A DNA stretch of 64,000 bases from Deltaproteobacteria bacterium. GTDB lineage: Bacteria; Myxococcota; UBA727; VGSZ01. The translations under genes and the position numbers were made by a program. Of the stretch, positions 27,160 to 35,519 are shown piece by piece. Each line of letters begins with the position of its first letter. The stretch's first letter is position 1. The notes beneath the pieces were generated by a model that did no database searches, was not told the origin of the DNA, and worked only from the letters and a program-made list of their open reading frames with translations. Location: NCBI GenBank assembly GCA_016177705.1, contig JACOUT010000011.1, positions 248,001-312,000 of the forward strand, written 5' to 3'.

Positions 27160-28587
27160 ATGGCACGTACCGTCGCCCAACTCCTGCAGGATCCACGCGG
27201 CGCCCGCGTCGTGGTGGTGGGCGGCGCCAAGACCGGCGCCGCGGCCGCGCGCCTGTTGGTGCACCGTGGTGCCACGGTCACGCTGGTCGACGACGCGCCG
27301 GCGGACAAGGTGACCGAGGGGCTCGTCAAGCACGGCCTCGACGTCGGCACCGTGACGGTGCGCGCCGGCGGCATCGACCCGGCGATGGTGGCAGAGGCGG
27401 AGCTTGCCGTGCTGTCGCCCGGCGTGCCGCGCGCGCACGCCGCGCTCCAGGCGGCGCAGGCGGCGGGGGTGCCGCTGGTGGGGGAGATCGAGCTGGCGGC
27501 GGCGGCCCTACCGTCGACGGTCTCGGTCATCGCCGTCACCGGCACCAACGGCAAGTCGACCACGACGACCATGGCCGGCGCCATCGCCCAGGTCGCCGAC
27601 GCCGGCGCCTTCGTCGGCGGCAACCTCGGCACTCCCTACTGCCAGGCAGCGCTCGCTGTGGCAGCGGGGGCGCCGGCGCCCCGCTTCGCCGTGCTCGAGT
27701 TGTCGTCGTACCAGCTCGAGACGCTGCACCACCTGTCCGTGCGCGCCGCCGTCGTCACCAACCTCTCGCCCGACCACCTCGACCGCTACGCCGACGCGGC
27801 CGCCTACTACGCCGCCAAGGCGCGCATCTTCAGCTTGGTGGCCGCGGGCGGTGGTGTTTCGCTCAACGCCGCCGACGCCGAGAGCCGAACCAGGCTCGTG
27901 CCGTCCCTGCCGAGCGATCGTGCGCGTTGTGATTTCGATGTTCCCAATGATCTCGAAGGGATCACCATCACCGGCGATCGCCTGCTGGTGCACGTGCAGG
28001 CGGCGCGCTGCGAGCTGACGCTCGGCAACCCGCACATCGTCGGTCATCACAACCGGCAGAACGCCGCCGCCGCCGTCGCCGGCGCGCTGCTCGCCGGCGT
28101 GCCGATGGCGGCGTGGCAGGCCGGGCTCGACGCCTACGCGGGCATCGCGCACCGCCTGGAGCGCGTCGGCGAGGCCGGCGGCGTCACCTGGTACAACGAC
28201 TCCAAGGCCACCAACGTCGACGCCGCGGTCACCGGCCTGCGCTCCTTCTCGCGCGGCGTGCACCTGATCGCGGGCGGGCTCGGCAAGGGCGCCCCCTACG
28301 CGCCGCTGGTCGAGACGGCGCGCGGCCGCGTGCGCGCCGTCTACACCATCGGCAAGGACGCGCCGGCCATCGAGGCAGCTTTTGCCGGCGTGGTGCCGGT
28401 GATCGCCTGCGGCACGCTCGACGTCGCCTGCGAGCGCGTCGCCGCCGTGGCAGTGCCGGGCGAGGTGGTGCTGCTCGCGCCCGCCTGCGCGTCCTTCGAT
28501 CAGTTCAAGGACTACGCGCACCGCGGCGAGAGCTTCCGCGCGTGCTTCGAGAGCTACGGCGCCGGCCGCCGCCAAGGGGAGGGCTGA
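27160..28587 (+). CDS. murD: UDP-MurNAc-L-Ala:D-Glu ligase MurD
   Basis: A 475-residue MurD, adding D-Glu to UDP-MurNAc-L-Ala. N-terminal Rossmann domain with VVVVGGAKTGAAAA, ATP motif VTGTNGKST, ELSSYQLE, NLSPDHLDR, and the C-terminal substrate region WYNDSKATN and SPACASFDQF-like APACASFDQF. ATG at 27160 is taken as start (GAGG just upstream); a GTG at 27151 in the same frame, overlapping the mraY stop, is an alternative adding three residues. The large upstream in-frame extension is antisense/other-frame noise. Overlaps ftsW by one base. Confidence 0.95.
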   Translation: MARTVAQLLQDPRGARVVVVGGAKTGAAAARLLVHRGATVTLVDDAPADKVTEGLVKHGLDVGTVTVRAGGIDPAMVAEAELAVLSPGVPRAHAALQAAQAAGVPLVGEIELAAAALPSTVSVIAVTGTNGKSTTTTMAGAIAQVADAGAFVGGNLGTPYCQAALAVAAGAPAPRFAVLELSSYQLETLHHLSVRAAVVTNLSPDHLDRYADAAAYYAAKARIFSLVAAGGGVSLNAADAESRTRLVPSLPSDRARCDFDVPNDLEGITITGDRLLVHVQAARCELTLGNPHIVGHHNRQNAAAAVAGALLAGVPMAAWQAGLDAYAGIAHRLERVGEAGGVTWYNDSKATNVDAAVTGLRSFSRGVHLIAGGLGKGAPYAPLVETARGRVRAVYTIGKDAPAIEAAFAGVVPVIACGTLDVACERVAAVAVPGEVVLLAPACASFDQFKDYAHRGESFRACFESYGAGRRQGEG

Positions 28588-29726
28588 TGGCCCCACAGGT
28601 CTCGTTCTTGCGCCTTCCGCGTCCGCGCGTCGACGGACCGATGTTGGCCGCGGTGCTGACCCTGGTCGGGCTCGGCGTCGTCATGGTGGCGGCAAGCGCC
28701 GGCTCGGCGTCGACGGCCCTCTCCGGCGACGCCCTGGCCATCCTCAAACGCCAAGGGGCCTTCGCCGGCCTCGGCGTGTTCGCGCTCGCGCTCGGCGCCG
28801 GCATCGAGCCGGCGCTGCTCGAGCGACGCGCGCGCGCCATCGTCGTCGTGACGCTGGCGCTGCTCGTGCTGGTGCTGATCCCCGGGCTCGGCCACCTGGC
28901 GGGCGGCGCGCGGCGCTGGCTGCAGATCGGCCCCGTCGGTTTCCAGATCGGCGAGATCGCCAAGGCCGCCGTCGTCATCTACCTGGCCGCCGCGCTCGCG
29001 CGCCGGCAGCCCGCTCGCCTCGGGCAGGCCGGCCTCGGCCTGGCGGTCCACATGGTGGTGCCGGGCGTGGTGATGGCGCTGTTGCTGCTCGAGCCTGATT
29101 TCGGCACCGCGGTGCTGATCGCGGCCGTCACTTTCCTGCTGTTGTTCGTCGGTGGCGCGCGCGTCGGCTACCTGGCAGGGCTGTTCGCGCTGGCGGTGCC
29201 GGTGGCGACGTTCGTGGTGTCGACGAGCGCCTATCGCATGCGCCGGGTCATGGCGTTCCTGGAACCCTGGGAGCACCGCTACGACATCGGCTACCAGATC
29301 ACCGAGTCCCTGATGACGCTCGGCAGCGGCGGCGTGCTCGGGCTCGGGCTCGGCGAGTCGAAGCAACGGCTGTTCTTCCTGCCGGCCGCCCACACCGACT
29401 TCATCCTCGCTGTGCTCGGCGAGGAGTTGGGCTTCGTCGGCGTCGCGCTCGTCGTGGGCTGTTTCGTCGTCATCGGCTGGCGTGCCCTGCGCGGCGCGCT
29501 CAGGTCGTCGAACGCGTTCACCACGCTGCTCATCGTCGGGCTCGCCTCGCTGTTGCTGGTGCAGGCGGCGTTCAACATCGCGGTCGTGCTCGGCCTGGTG
29601 CCGACCAAGGGCATCACGCTGCCATTCGTCAGCGCGGGTGGCTCGAGCCTGTTGGCCAGCATGTTCGTCGCCGGGCTCTTGATGCGCGCCGTCGTCGAGG
29701 CGACGGCGTCACGAGGGGAGGCCTGA
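28587..29726 (+). CDS. ftsW: lipid II polymerase FtsW
   Basis: A 379-residue SEDS-family protein, about ten membrane helices, the septal glycosyltransferase partner of FtsI. Family landmarks: GGARRWLQIG, LLEPDFGTAVL (with the catalytic-type Asp), FLEPWEHRYDIGYQ, and the C-terminal LPFVSAGGSSLL. TGATG junction with murD (start ATG at 28587). GGGGAGGG immediately precedes and serves as ribosome site. Confidence 0.95.
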   Translation: MAPQVSFLRLPRPRVDGPMLAAVLTLVGLGVVMVAASAGSASTALSGDALAILKRQGAFAGLGVFALALGAGIEPALLERRARAIVVVTLALLVLVLIPGLGHLAGGARRWLQIGPVGFQIGEIAKAAVVIYLAAALARRQPARLGQAGLGLAVHMVVPGVVMALLLLEPDFGTAVLIAAVTFLLLFVGGARVGYLAGLFALAVPVATFVVSTSAYRMRRVMAFLEPWEHRYDIGYQITESLMTLGSGGVLGLGLGESKQRLFFLPAAHTDFILAVLGEELGFVGVALVVGCFVVIGWRALRGALRSSNAFTTLLIVGLASLLLVQAAFNIAVVLGLVPTKGITLPFVSAGGSSLLASMFVAGLLMRAVVEATASRGEA

Positions 29727-29727
29727 C

Positions 29728-30852
29728 ATGCGGCTCGTCATCGCCGGCGGCGGCACCGGCGGCCACCTGTTCCCCGGCATCGCGGTCGCGGAGGCGTTGC
29801 TCGACGCCGATCCGACGAGCCAGGTGCTGTTCGTCGGCACCGAGCGCGGCATCGAGGCGCGCGCGGTGCCGAAGGCCGGCTTCGAGGTGCGCTTCATCGA
29901 CGTGGGCGGGCTGAAGGGGCTCGGGCTCAAGAAGCGCCTGACCACCGTGGCGCAGTTGCCCGGCTCGCTCGTGCAGGCGCGTCGCATCCTGCGGGAGTTC
30001 CAGGCGGACGCGGTGCTTGGTGTCGGCGGTTACTCGTCGGGCCCGGTGCTGGTGGCGGCGCGCACGCTCGGCTTGCCGACGGCCATCTGCGAGCAGAACA
30101 GCGTGCCCGGCCTGACCAATCGGCTGCTGGCGCGCTTGGTCGGTCGCATCTTCGTCACCTTCGACGCCTCGCGCGCTCGCTTCCCGGCGAGCAAGACCGA
30201 GCTGGTCGGCAACCCGGTGCGCCGCTCCTTTCGCGACGCCGCCGCGCGCCCGGCGCCGCCCATCGAGCGTGGCCTGGTGTTCACCTTCGGCGGCAGCCAG
30301 GGCGCCCGGCCGCTCAACGAGAGCGCGCCCGCCGCGCTCGCGCTCCTGCGACGCCGCGGGCGCGCGGTGAGTGCCCTCCATCAGGCCGGCAAGTCCGACG
30401 TAGCCACCGTCGAGCAGGCCTACCGGCAGGCCGAGGTCAGCGCCGAGGTGACGCCGTTCATTGACGACATGGTGACCGCCTACCGGCGCGCGCACGTCGT
30501 CATCTGCCGTGCCGGCGCCACCTCGTGCGCGGAGCTGACTGCGCTCGGCGTGGCCGCCATCCTGGTGCCGTTCCCGCAGGCGGCCGACGATCACCAGACG
30601 CTGAACGCGCGCGACCTCGAGCAGGTCGGCGCCTGCGTGCTCTTGCCGCAGTCCGAGCTGACGCCCGAGCGGCTGGCCGACGAGCTCGAGCGGCTGCTCG
30701 GCGACGACGATCGCCTCGATCAGCTTCGCGCGTCGGCGCGGCAGGCCGGCCGCCTCGAGGCAGCCGACACCGTCGCGCGCGCGGCGTTGGCGGGGTTCCC
30801 CGGACGGGCCGCGGCCCGCGCGCTCCTCTCCACGTCGGGGGTCGGCGCATGA
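29728..30852 (+). CDS. murG: lipid II synthase MurG
   Basis: A 374-residue GT28 glycosyltransferase that adds GlcNAc to lipid I on the inner membrane face. N-terminal GGGTGGHLFPG is the diphosphate/lipid loop; FTFGGSQGARPLN opens the C-terminal UDP-GlcNAc domain; CRAGATSCAEL and PFPQAADDHQ are the sugar-nucleotide contact motifs. ATG at 29728 follows GAGGGGAGG. Overlaps murC as ATGA. Confidence 0.96.
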   Translation: MRLVIAGGGTGGHLFPGIAVAEALLDADPTSQVLFVGTERGIEARAVPKAGFEVRFIDVGGLKGLGLKKRLTTVAQLPGSLVQARRILREFQADAVLGVGGYSSGPVLVAARTLGLPTAICEQNSVPGLTNRLLARLVGRIFVTFDASRARFPASKTELVGNPVRRSFRDAAARPAPPIERGLVFTFGGSQGARPLNESAPAALALLRRRGRAVSALHQAGKSDVATVEQAYRQAEVSAEVTPFIDDMVTAYRRAHVVICRAGATSCAELTALGVAAILVPFPQAADDHQTLNARDLEQVGACVLLPQSELTPERLADELERLLGDDDRLDQLRASARQAGRLEAADTVARAALAGFPGRAAARALLSTSGVGA

Positions 30853-32264
30853 ACGCGGCCCGTCCCACCACGCTCTTTCGCGGCCGCGTCCGGCGGGTGC
30901 ACTTCGTCGGCATCGGCGGCATCGGCATGAGCGGCATCGCCGAGGTGTTGCTGGCGCTCGGCTTCGAGGTGCACGGCAGCGACCTGAAGGCGAGCGACAC
31001 CACGCGTCGCCTGGCCGCTCAGGGCGCGCAGGTGTGCTACGGGCATCGCGAGGAGAATGTCGACGCCGCCGACGTGGTGGTGATGTCGTCCGCGGTGCGG
31101 CGCGACAACCCCGAGATCGCGCGCGCGCTGCGCGAGGGCATCCCGGTCATCCCGCGCGCGGAGATGCTCGCGGAGCTGATGCGCCTCAAGCACGGCGTGG
31201 CGGTGGCCGGCTCGCACGGCAAGACCACCACCACCAGCCTGGTCGCCGCCATCCTCAACGAAGGCGGGCTCGACCCGACCGTGATCATCGGCGGCAAGGT
31301 CAATCAGCTCGGCAGCAACGCGCGCGTCGGGCAGGGGGAGCTGCTGGTCGCCGAGGCCGACGAGTCCGACGGCAGTTTCCTTCGACTCAATCCGACGATC
31401 GCGGTAGTGACGAATCTCGACCTCGAACACGTCGACCACTACACGGGCGGCCTGCCCCAGCTCAAGTCCGCCTTCGCCGACTTCGCCAACCGTGTGCCGT
31501 TCTACGGCCTGGCGGTGCTCTGCATCGACGAGGAGAACGTGCAGGCGCTCTTGCCCGAGCTCGGCCGCCGCTACGTCACCTACGGGCGCTCGCGCCAGGC
31601 CGACTACCAAGCGATCGACATCGCGCTCGAGGGCGTGCGCTCGCGCTTCACCGTGCGCCGCCGAGGCGTCGACCTCGGGGTGGTGCAGCTCAACCTGGCG
31701 GGCGTGCACAACGTGCTCAACTCGCTGGCGGCCATCGCGGTGGCCGACGAGCTGGCCATCCCCTTCGCCACGGTCGCCGCCGCGCTCGCCACCTTCCAGG
31801 GCGTGCAGCGCCGCTTCACCCACAAAGGCGAGCAGGGCGGTGTGCTCGTCATCGACGACTACGGGCACCACCCGGCCGAGCTGCGCGCCACCCTCGCCGC
31901 CGCCAAGCAGGCCTACCCCGGCCGGCGCGTCGTGGTGCTGTTCCAGCCGCACCGCTACACGCGCACCGCGGCGCTCAAGGACGACTTCGCGCGCGCCTTC
32001 AACGACGCCGACCTGGTGCTGATTGCGCCCGTGTATGCCGCCGGCGAGGAGCCCATCGAAGGGGCCACCGCCCAGGCGCTGGCCGAGGCGATGGTTCGGC
32101 ACGGCCACCACGGCGCGCAGGCAGTCGCGAGCCTCGATGACGGCATCGCCCGCCTCGCCGCGCTGGTCGCGCCGGGTGACGTCGTGCTGACGCAAGGGGC
32201 CGGCGACATCACGCACGTGGGCCCCGAGCTGTTGCGCCGCCTCACCCCGACGGAGGCGCCGTGA
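30849..32264 (+). CDS. murC: UDP-MurNAc:L-Ala ligase MurC
   Basis: A 471-residue MurC, adding L-Ala to UDP-MurNAc. N-terminal nucleotide fold GIGGIGMSGIAE, ATP motif GSHGKTTTT, EADESDGSFL, HNVLNSLAA and DDYGHHPAE are all present. ATG at 30849 overlaps the murG stop; an in-frame reading further upstream is out-of-frame murG. Overlaps murB as GTGA. MurB following MurC is the common dcw order. Confidence 0.96.
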   Translation: MNAARPTTLFRGRVRRVHFVGIGGIGMSGIAEVLLALGFEVHGSDLKASDTTRRLAAQGAQVCYGHREENVDAADVVVMSSAVRRDNPEIARALREGIPVIPRAEMLAELMRLKHGVAVAGSHGKTTTTSLVAAILNEGGLDPTVIIGGKVNQLGSNARVGQGELLVAEADESDGSFLRLNPTIAVVTNLDLEHVDHYTGGLPQLKSAFADFANRVPFYGLAVLCIDEENVQALLPELGRRYVTYGRSRQADYQAIDIALEGVRSRFTVRRRGVDLGVVQLNLAGVHNVLNSLAAIAVADELAIPFATVAAALATFQGVQRRFTHKGEQGGVLVIDDYGHHPAELRATLAAAKQAYPGRRVVVLFQPHRYTRTAALKDDFARAFNDADLVLIAPVYAAGEEPIEGATAQALAEAMVRHGHHGAQAVASLDDGIARLAALVAPGDVVLTQGAGDITHVGPELLRRLTPTEAP

Positions 32265-33187
32265 GCGACGCGGTGTCGGCCCTCGAGTCCGCGTGCGCGG
32301 AGCTGACCGGGCTGACCGTGCAGCGTGACGAGCCATTGGCGCGTCACACCACCTTCGGCATCGGCGGGCCGGCGGACGCGCTGGTGGTCGCCACCACCGA
32401 GGACGAGGTGGCGCGCGCGCTGGTGGCGACCGAGCGCCATGGGGTGCCGTTGTTCGTGCTCGGCGGCGGCAGCAACCTGTTGGTGGGCGACGGCGGCATC
32501 AGAGGCATCACGCTGTCGCTGTCGGGCGCGCTCGCCGAGCTGACCGTGCTCGAGGGCGGCCGCCGCATCGAGGTCGGCGCTGCCTGCAGCTTCCCTCGGC
32601 TGACCCAGGCCGCGCTCAGCCACGGCTGGCCGCCGGCGGTCGGCTGGTTCGGCACGCCCGGACAGGTCGGCGGCGCGTTGGTGATGAACGCCGGCACGCG
32701 CCACGGCGAGATCGGCGAGGTCGTGGTCGAGGTTCGGCTGGCCGATGCCGGCGGCTCCCATCGGCTGCCGCGATCGGCGTGCGGGTTCGGCTACCGCACG
32801 AGCGCCTTCCCGCCCCGCTCGGTCTTGACGTCAGCATTGCTTCAATGTGACAGTCACAAAAGCACGGAAGTGGAGGCGTTGACGGCGATGGCGCACGAGC
32901 AGCTCAACCGCCGCCGCGCAACCCAACCGAAACAACGGAGCGCCGGCTCCATCTTCAAGAACCCACCCGGCGATTTCGCCGGGCGCCTGATCGAAGCGGC
33001 CGGCCTCAAGGGCTACGCCGTCGGCGCTGCCGCCATCTCGGACGTGCACGCCAACTTCATCGTCAACGCCGGCGCCGCCGCGGCGCGCGACGTGGTGGCG
33101 GTGGCTGAACACGCGCGCGCCGTGGTGCAACAGCGCTTCGGCGTCTCCCTGGAGTGGGAAGTGCGCCGCGTGGGAGAGCACCGATGA
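32261..33187 (+). CDS. murB: UDP-N-acetylenolpyruvoylglucosamine reductase MurB
   Basis: A 308-residue FAD enzyme reducing UDP-GlcNAc-enolpyruvate to UDP-MurNAc. FAD-binding landmarks HTTFGIGGPAD, LGGGSNLLV and GTPGQVGGAL; catalytic Arg in GYRTSAF, catalytic Ser in AGSIFKNP and Glu/His region in ISDVHANFIVN. The size and AGSIFKNP pattern match type II MurB. Bases about 32830-32870 are less GC-rich than surrounding DNA and contain a 13-base palindrome, without disturbing the frame. GTG start overlaps murC; stop overlaps ftsQ. No ddl follows. Confidence 0.95.
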   Translation: MSDAVSALESACAELTGLTVQRDEPLARHTTFGIGGPADALVVATTEDEVARALVATERHGVPLFVLGGGSNLLVGDGGIRGITLSLSGALAELTVLEGGRRIEVGAACSFPRLTQAALSHGWPPAVGWFGTPGQVGGALVMNAGTRHGEIGEVVVEVRLADAGGSHRLPRSACGFGYRTSAFPPRSVLTSALLQCDSHKSTEVEALTAMAHEQLNRRRATQPKQRSAGSIFKNPPGDFAGRLIEAAGLKGYAVGAAAISDVHANFIVNAGAAAARDVVAVAEHARAVVQQRFGVSLEWEVRRVGEHR

Positions 33188-34131
33188 CGGCGCGCCGACC
33201 CGTGGCCCCCGAGCGCCGATCCGCCACCTCCGTCGGGCGACTCAGCCGCGTGCCCTGGCGCCAAGGGCGGGCCCCCGACCGAGGCTCGACGGGTAGTTTC
33301 CCGACCCGCGAGCGCACGGCGGAGCGGCGTCGGGTCTCGACGCTGCCGGCGCGCCTCGTTTGGGGCCGCGCGCTGCGCGGCGCCGCACTGCTCGGCTTGG
33401 CCGCGCTCTCCGCCGTCGCCGTGGTCAAGCTGGCTGCGCTCGTCGAGGGCAGCGACCTGTTGCCCATCAAGACCGTCACCGTCCACGGCGCCGACGGCGC
33501 GCGCGTCGACGAGGTGCTCGCCTACGCTGCGGTGCCGGTGGGCACGCCGCTGCTTGCCGTCGAGCCCGCCGAGGTCGCCGCGCGCGTGGCCCTGCACCCT
33601 TTCGTGGCGCACGCCGCGGTCCGGCGGGTGCCGCCGGATGCGGTCGTCATCGACGTGGCGCTGCGCGCGCCGGTGGCGATGCTCGCCGCCGGCGAGCTGT
33701 ACCTCGTCGACCGCGAAGCCAACGTCATGAAGAGCGCGCGCGCGGGCGACGGACTCGACCTACCCATCGTCACCGGCCTCGGCGCCGCCGACCTCGAGGG
33801 CGACGCCGGGCGCGAAGCGCTGCGCGGCGCCCTGCTCAGGATCGACGCCCATGCTCGCGCCGGTCGCCCCGGTGGCGCGCTCGCCGAGGTCGCCTTCGTG
33901 TCCGGCGTCGGCTACGAGCTGGTGCTGGAGGACGCCCTGCGCGTCCGCGTCGGCGACGACGCGTCCGAGACCCAGTTCGTCGACAAGCTCGGCCGGCTCG
34001 ACGCCGTGCTGCGCCGCCTGGCCACTGCCGGCGCGCGCGCGAGCTTCATCCATCTTGACGACGACCGCAGGCCCGAGAGGGCGGCGGTTCGTCTCCGACC
34101 GGCGGCGGAGACGCTGCCGGTCGGTGGTTAG
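33184..34131 (+). CDS. ftsQ: cell division protein FtsQ
   Basis: A 315-residue bitopic division protein. A long Arg/Pro-rich cytoplasmic tail (about 60 residues) precedes one membrane helix at about 64-80. The periplasmic part begins with a POTRA domain (LPIKTVTVHGADGARVDEVLAYA) and continues as the FtsQ beta domain (VAMLAAGELYLVDREANVM). FtsQ links FtsL/FtsB to the cytoplasmic ring. ATG at 33184 overlaps the murB stop. The tail is longer and more basic than in E. coli. Confidence 0.92.
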   Translation: MTARRPVAPERRSATSVGRLSRVPWRQGRAPDRGSTGSFPTRERTAERRRVSTLPARLVWGRALRGAALLGLAALSAVAVVKLAALVEGSDLLPIKTVTVHGADGARVDEVLAYAAVPVGTPLLAVEPAEVAARVALHPFVAHAAVRRVPPDAVVIDVALRAPVAMLAAGELYLVDREANVMKSARAGDGLDLPIVTGLGAADLEGDAGREALRGALLRIDAHARAGRPGGALAEVAFVSGVGYELVLEDALRVRVGDDASETQFVDKLGRLDAVLRRLATAGARASFIHLDDDRRPERAAVRLRPAAETLPVGG

Positions 34132-34137
34132 AGAGGT

Positions 34138-34156
34138 CCCGCGAGAGCGGGGTTTT
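34138..34156 (+). terminator. weak hairpin plus T-run between ftsQ and ftsA
   Basis: CCCGC (34138-34142) pairs with GCGGG (34147-34151) around GAGA, followed by GTTTT. A 5-bp stem with a short U-run is a weak intrinsic terminator at best; it may attenuate read-through from mur genes into ftsA-ftsZ, or this 62-base gap may hold a separate ftsA promoter. Confidence 0.3.
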
Positions 34157-34193
34157 CGCGATCGTCGCGGGAGCGGGGATCGCAGGAGGACGG

Positions 34194-35435
34194 ATGGCAA
34201 AGAAGGTTCCGCGGCGCGAGAACCTCGTGGTTGGCCTGGACATCGGCACCACGAAGATCTGCGCAATCGTGGGCGAGGTCACGCCTGAGGGCGTCGACAT
34301 CGTCGGTATCGGCACGGCGCCGTCAAAAGGACTGCGCAAGGGCTGTGTCATCAACATCGAGTCGACCGTCGGCTCCATCAAACGCGCCGTCGAGGAGGCG
34401 GAGCTGATGGCCGGCTGCGAGATCGACTCGGTGTACGCCGGCATCGCCGGCGGTCACATTCGAGGCTTCAACAGTCACGGCATCGTCGCGGTCAAGGAGC
34501 GCGAGGTGACCGAGGCGGACATCGAGCGCGTCATCGACGCCGCCAAAGCGGTCGCCATCCCGGTGGACCGCGAGGTCATCCACATCCTGCCGCAGGAATT
34601 CATCATCGACGACCAGGACGGCATCCGCGAGCCGCTCGGCATGTCGGGGGTGCGGCTCGAGTCGAAGGTCCACATCGTCACGGGCGCGGTCACCAGCGCT
34701 CAGAACATCGTCAAGTGCGCCCAGAAATGCGCGCTCAACGTCTCCGATATCGTGCTCGAACAGCTCGCCAGCGCGCTGGCGGTCTTGTCCGAAGACGAGA
34801 AGGAGCTGGGCGTCGCGCTGGTCGACATCGGCGGCGGCACCACCGACATCGCCATCTTCCACGGCGGCAGCATCCAGCACACCAGCGTGGTGGCCATCGG
34901 CGGCCAGCACATGACCAACGACATCGCGGTCGGCCTGCGCACCCCGCAGGAAGAGGCCGAGACCATCAAGAAGCGCTGGGGGTGCGCGTCGACCAAGACC
35001 ATCAAGGCCAACGACACCATCGAGGTGCCGTCGATCGGCGGCCGCAAGGCCCGCGAGTTGTCGCGCCAGATCCTGGGCGACATCCTCGAGCCGCGCGTGG
35101 TCGAAATCTTCGAGCTGGTGCAGCGTGAGATCGAGAAGATGAAGCTGACCGAGCTGCTCGCCTCCGGCGTGGTCTTGACCGGCGGCGCGTCGCTCTTGCC
35201 CGGCATGGCCGAGGTCGCCGAGGAGGTGATCGGCTTGCCGGTGCGCCTCGGCACGCCGCAGAACATCGGCGGGCTGGTCGACGTGGTGAAGAGCCCGATG
35301 TACGCCACCGGCGTCGGCCTGTTGGTGTACGGAGCGCAGCAGATGCACGACCCGCGCTACTTCCGAGCGCGCGACGAGAACATCTACACCAAGGTCAGGA
35401 AGCGCATGAGCGCCTGGCTGGAAGACGTCCTCTGA
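34194..35435 (+). CDS. ftsA: cell division actin-like protein FtsA
   Basis: A 413-residue actin-fold ATPase that tethers FtsZ to the membrane. Phosphate 1 loop VGLDIGTTK, connect/phosphate 2 LVDIGGGTTDIA, adenosine motif VVLTGGASLLPG. The 1C domain (about 85-165) and the C-terminal amphipathic helix (KVRKRMSAWLEDVL) that binds membrane are present. ATG at 34194 with AGGAGGA seven bases upstream. 84 bases separate it from ftsZ. Confidence 0.96.
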   Translation: MAKKVPRRENLVVGLDIGTTKICAIVGEVTPEGVDIVGIGTAPSKGLRKGCVINIESTVGSIKRAVEEAELMAGCEIDSVYAGIAGGHIRGFNSHGIVAVKEREVTEADIERVIDAAKAVAIPVDREVIHILPQEFIIDDQDGIREPLGMSGVRLESKVHIVTGAVTSAQNIVKCAQKCALNVSDIVLEQLASALAVLSEDEKELGVALVDIGGGTTDIAIFHGGSIQHTSVVAIGGQHMTNDIAVGLRTPQEEAETIKKRWGCASTKTIKANDTIEVPSIGGRKARELSRQILGDILEPRVVEIFELVQREIEKMKLTELLASGVVLTGGASLLPGMAEVAEEVIGLPVRLGTPQNIGGLVDVVKSPMYATGVGLLVYGAQQMHDPRYFRARDENIYTKVRKRMSAWLEDVL

Positions 35436-35519
35436 GCGCTCTCGTCTCGGTTCGCTGATCCCCTTCACGACGGACCACGCCGCGCGCGATCGGTCCGCAC
35501 CCATCAGGAGAGTTCCACC

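Noticed and set aside
32846..32858. CRP binding site
   Set aside because: TGTGA/TCACA arms are 3 bases apart rather than 6, and it lies deep inside murB.
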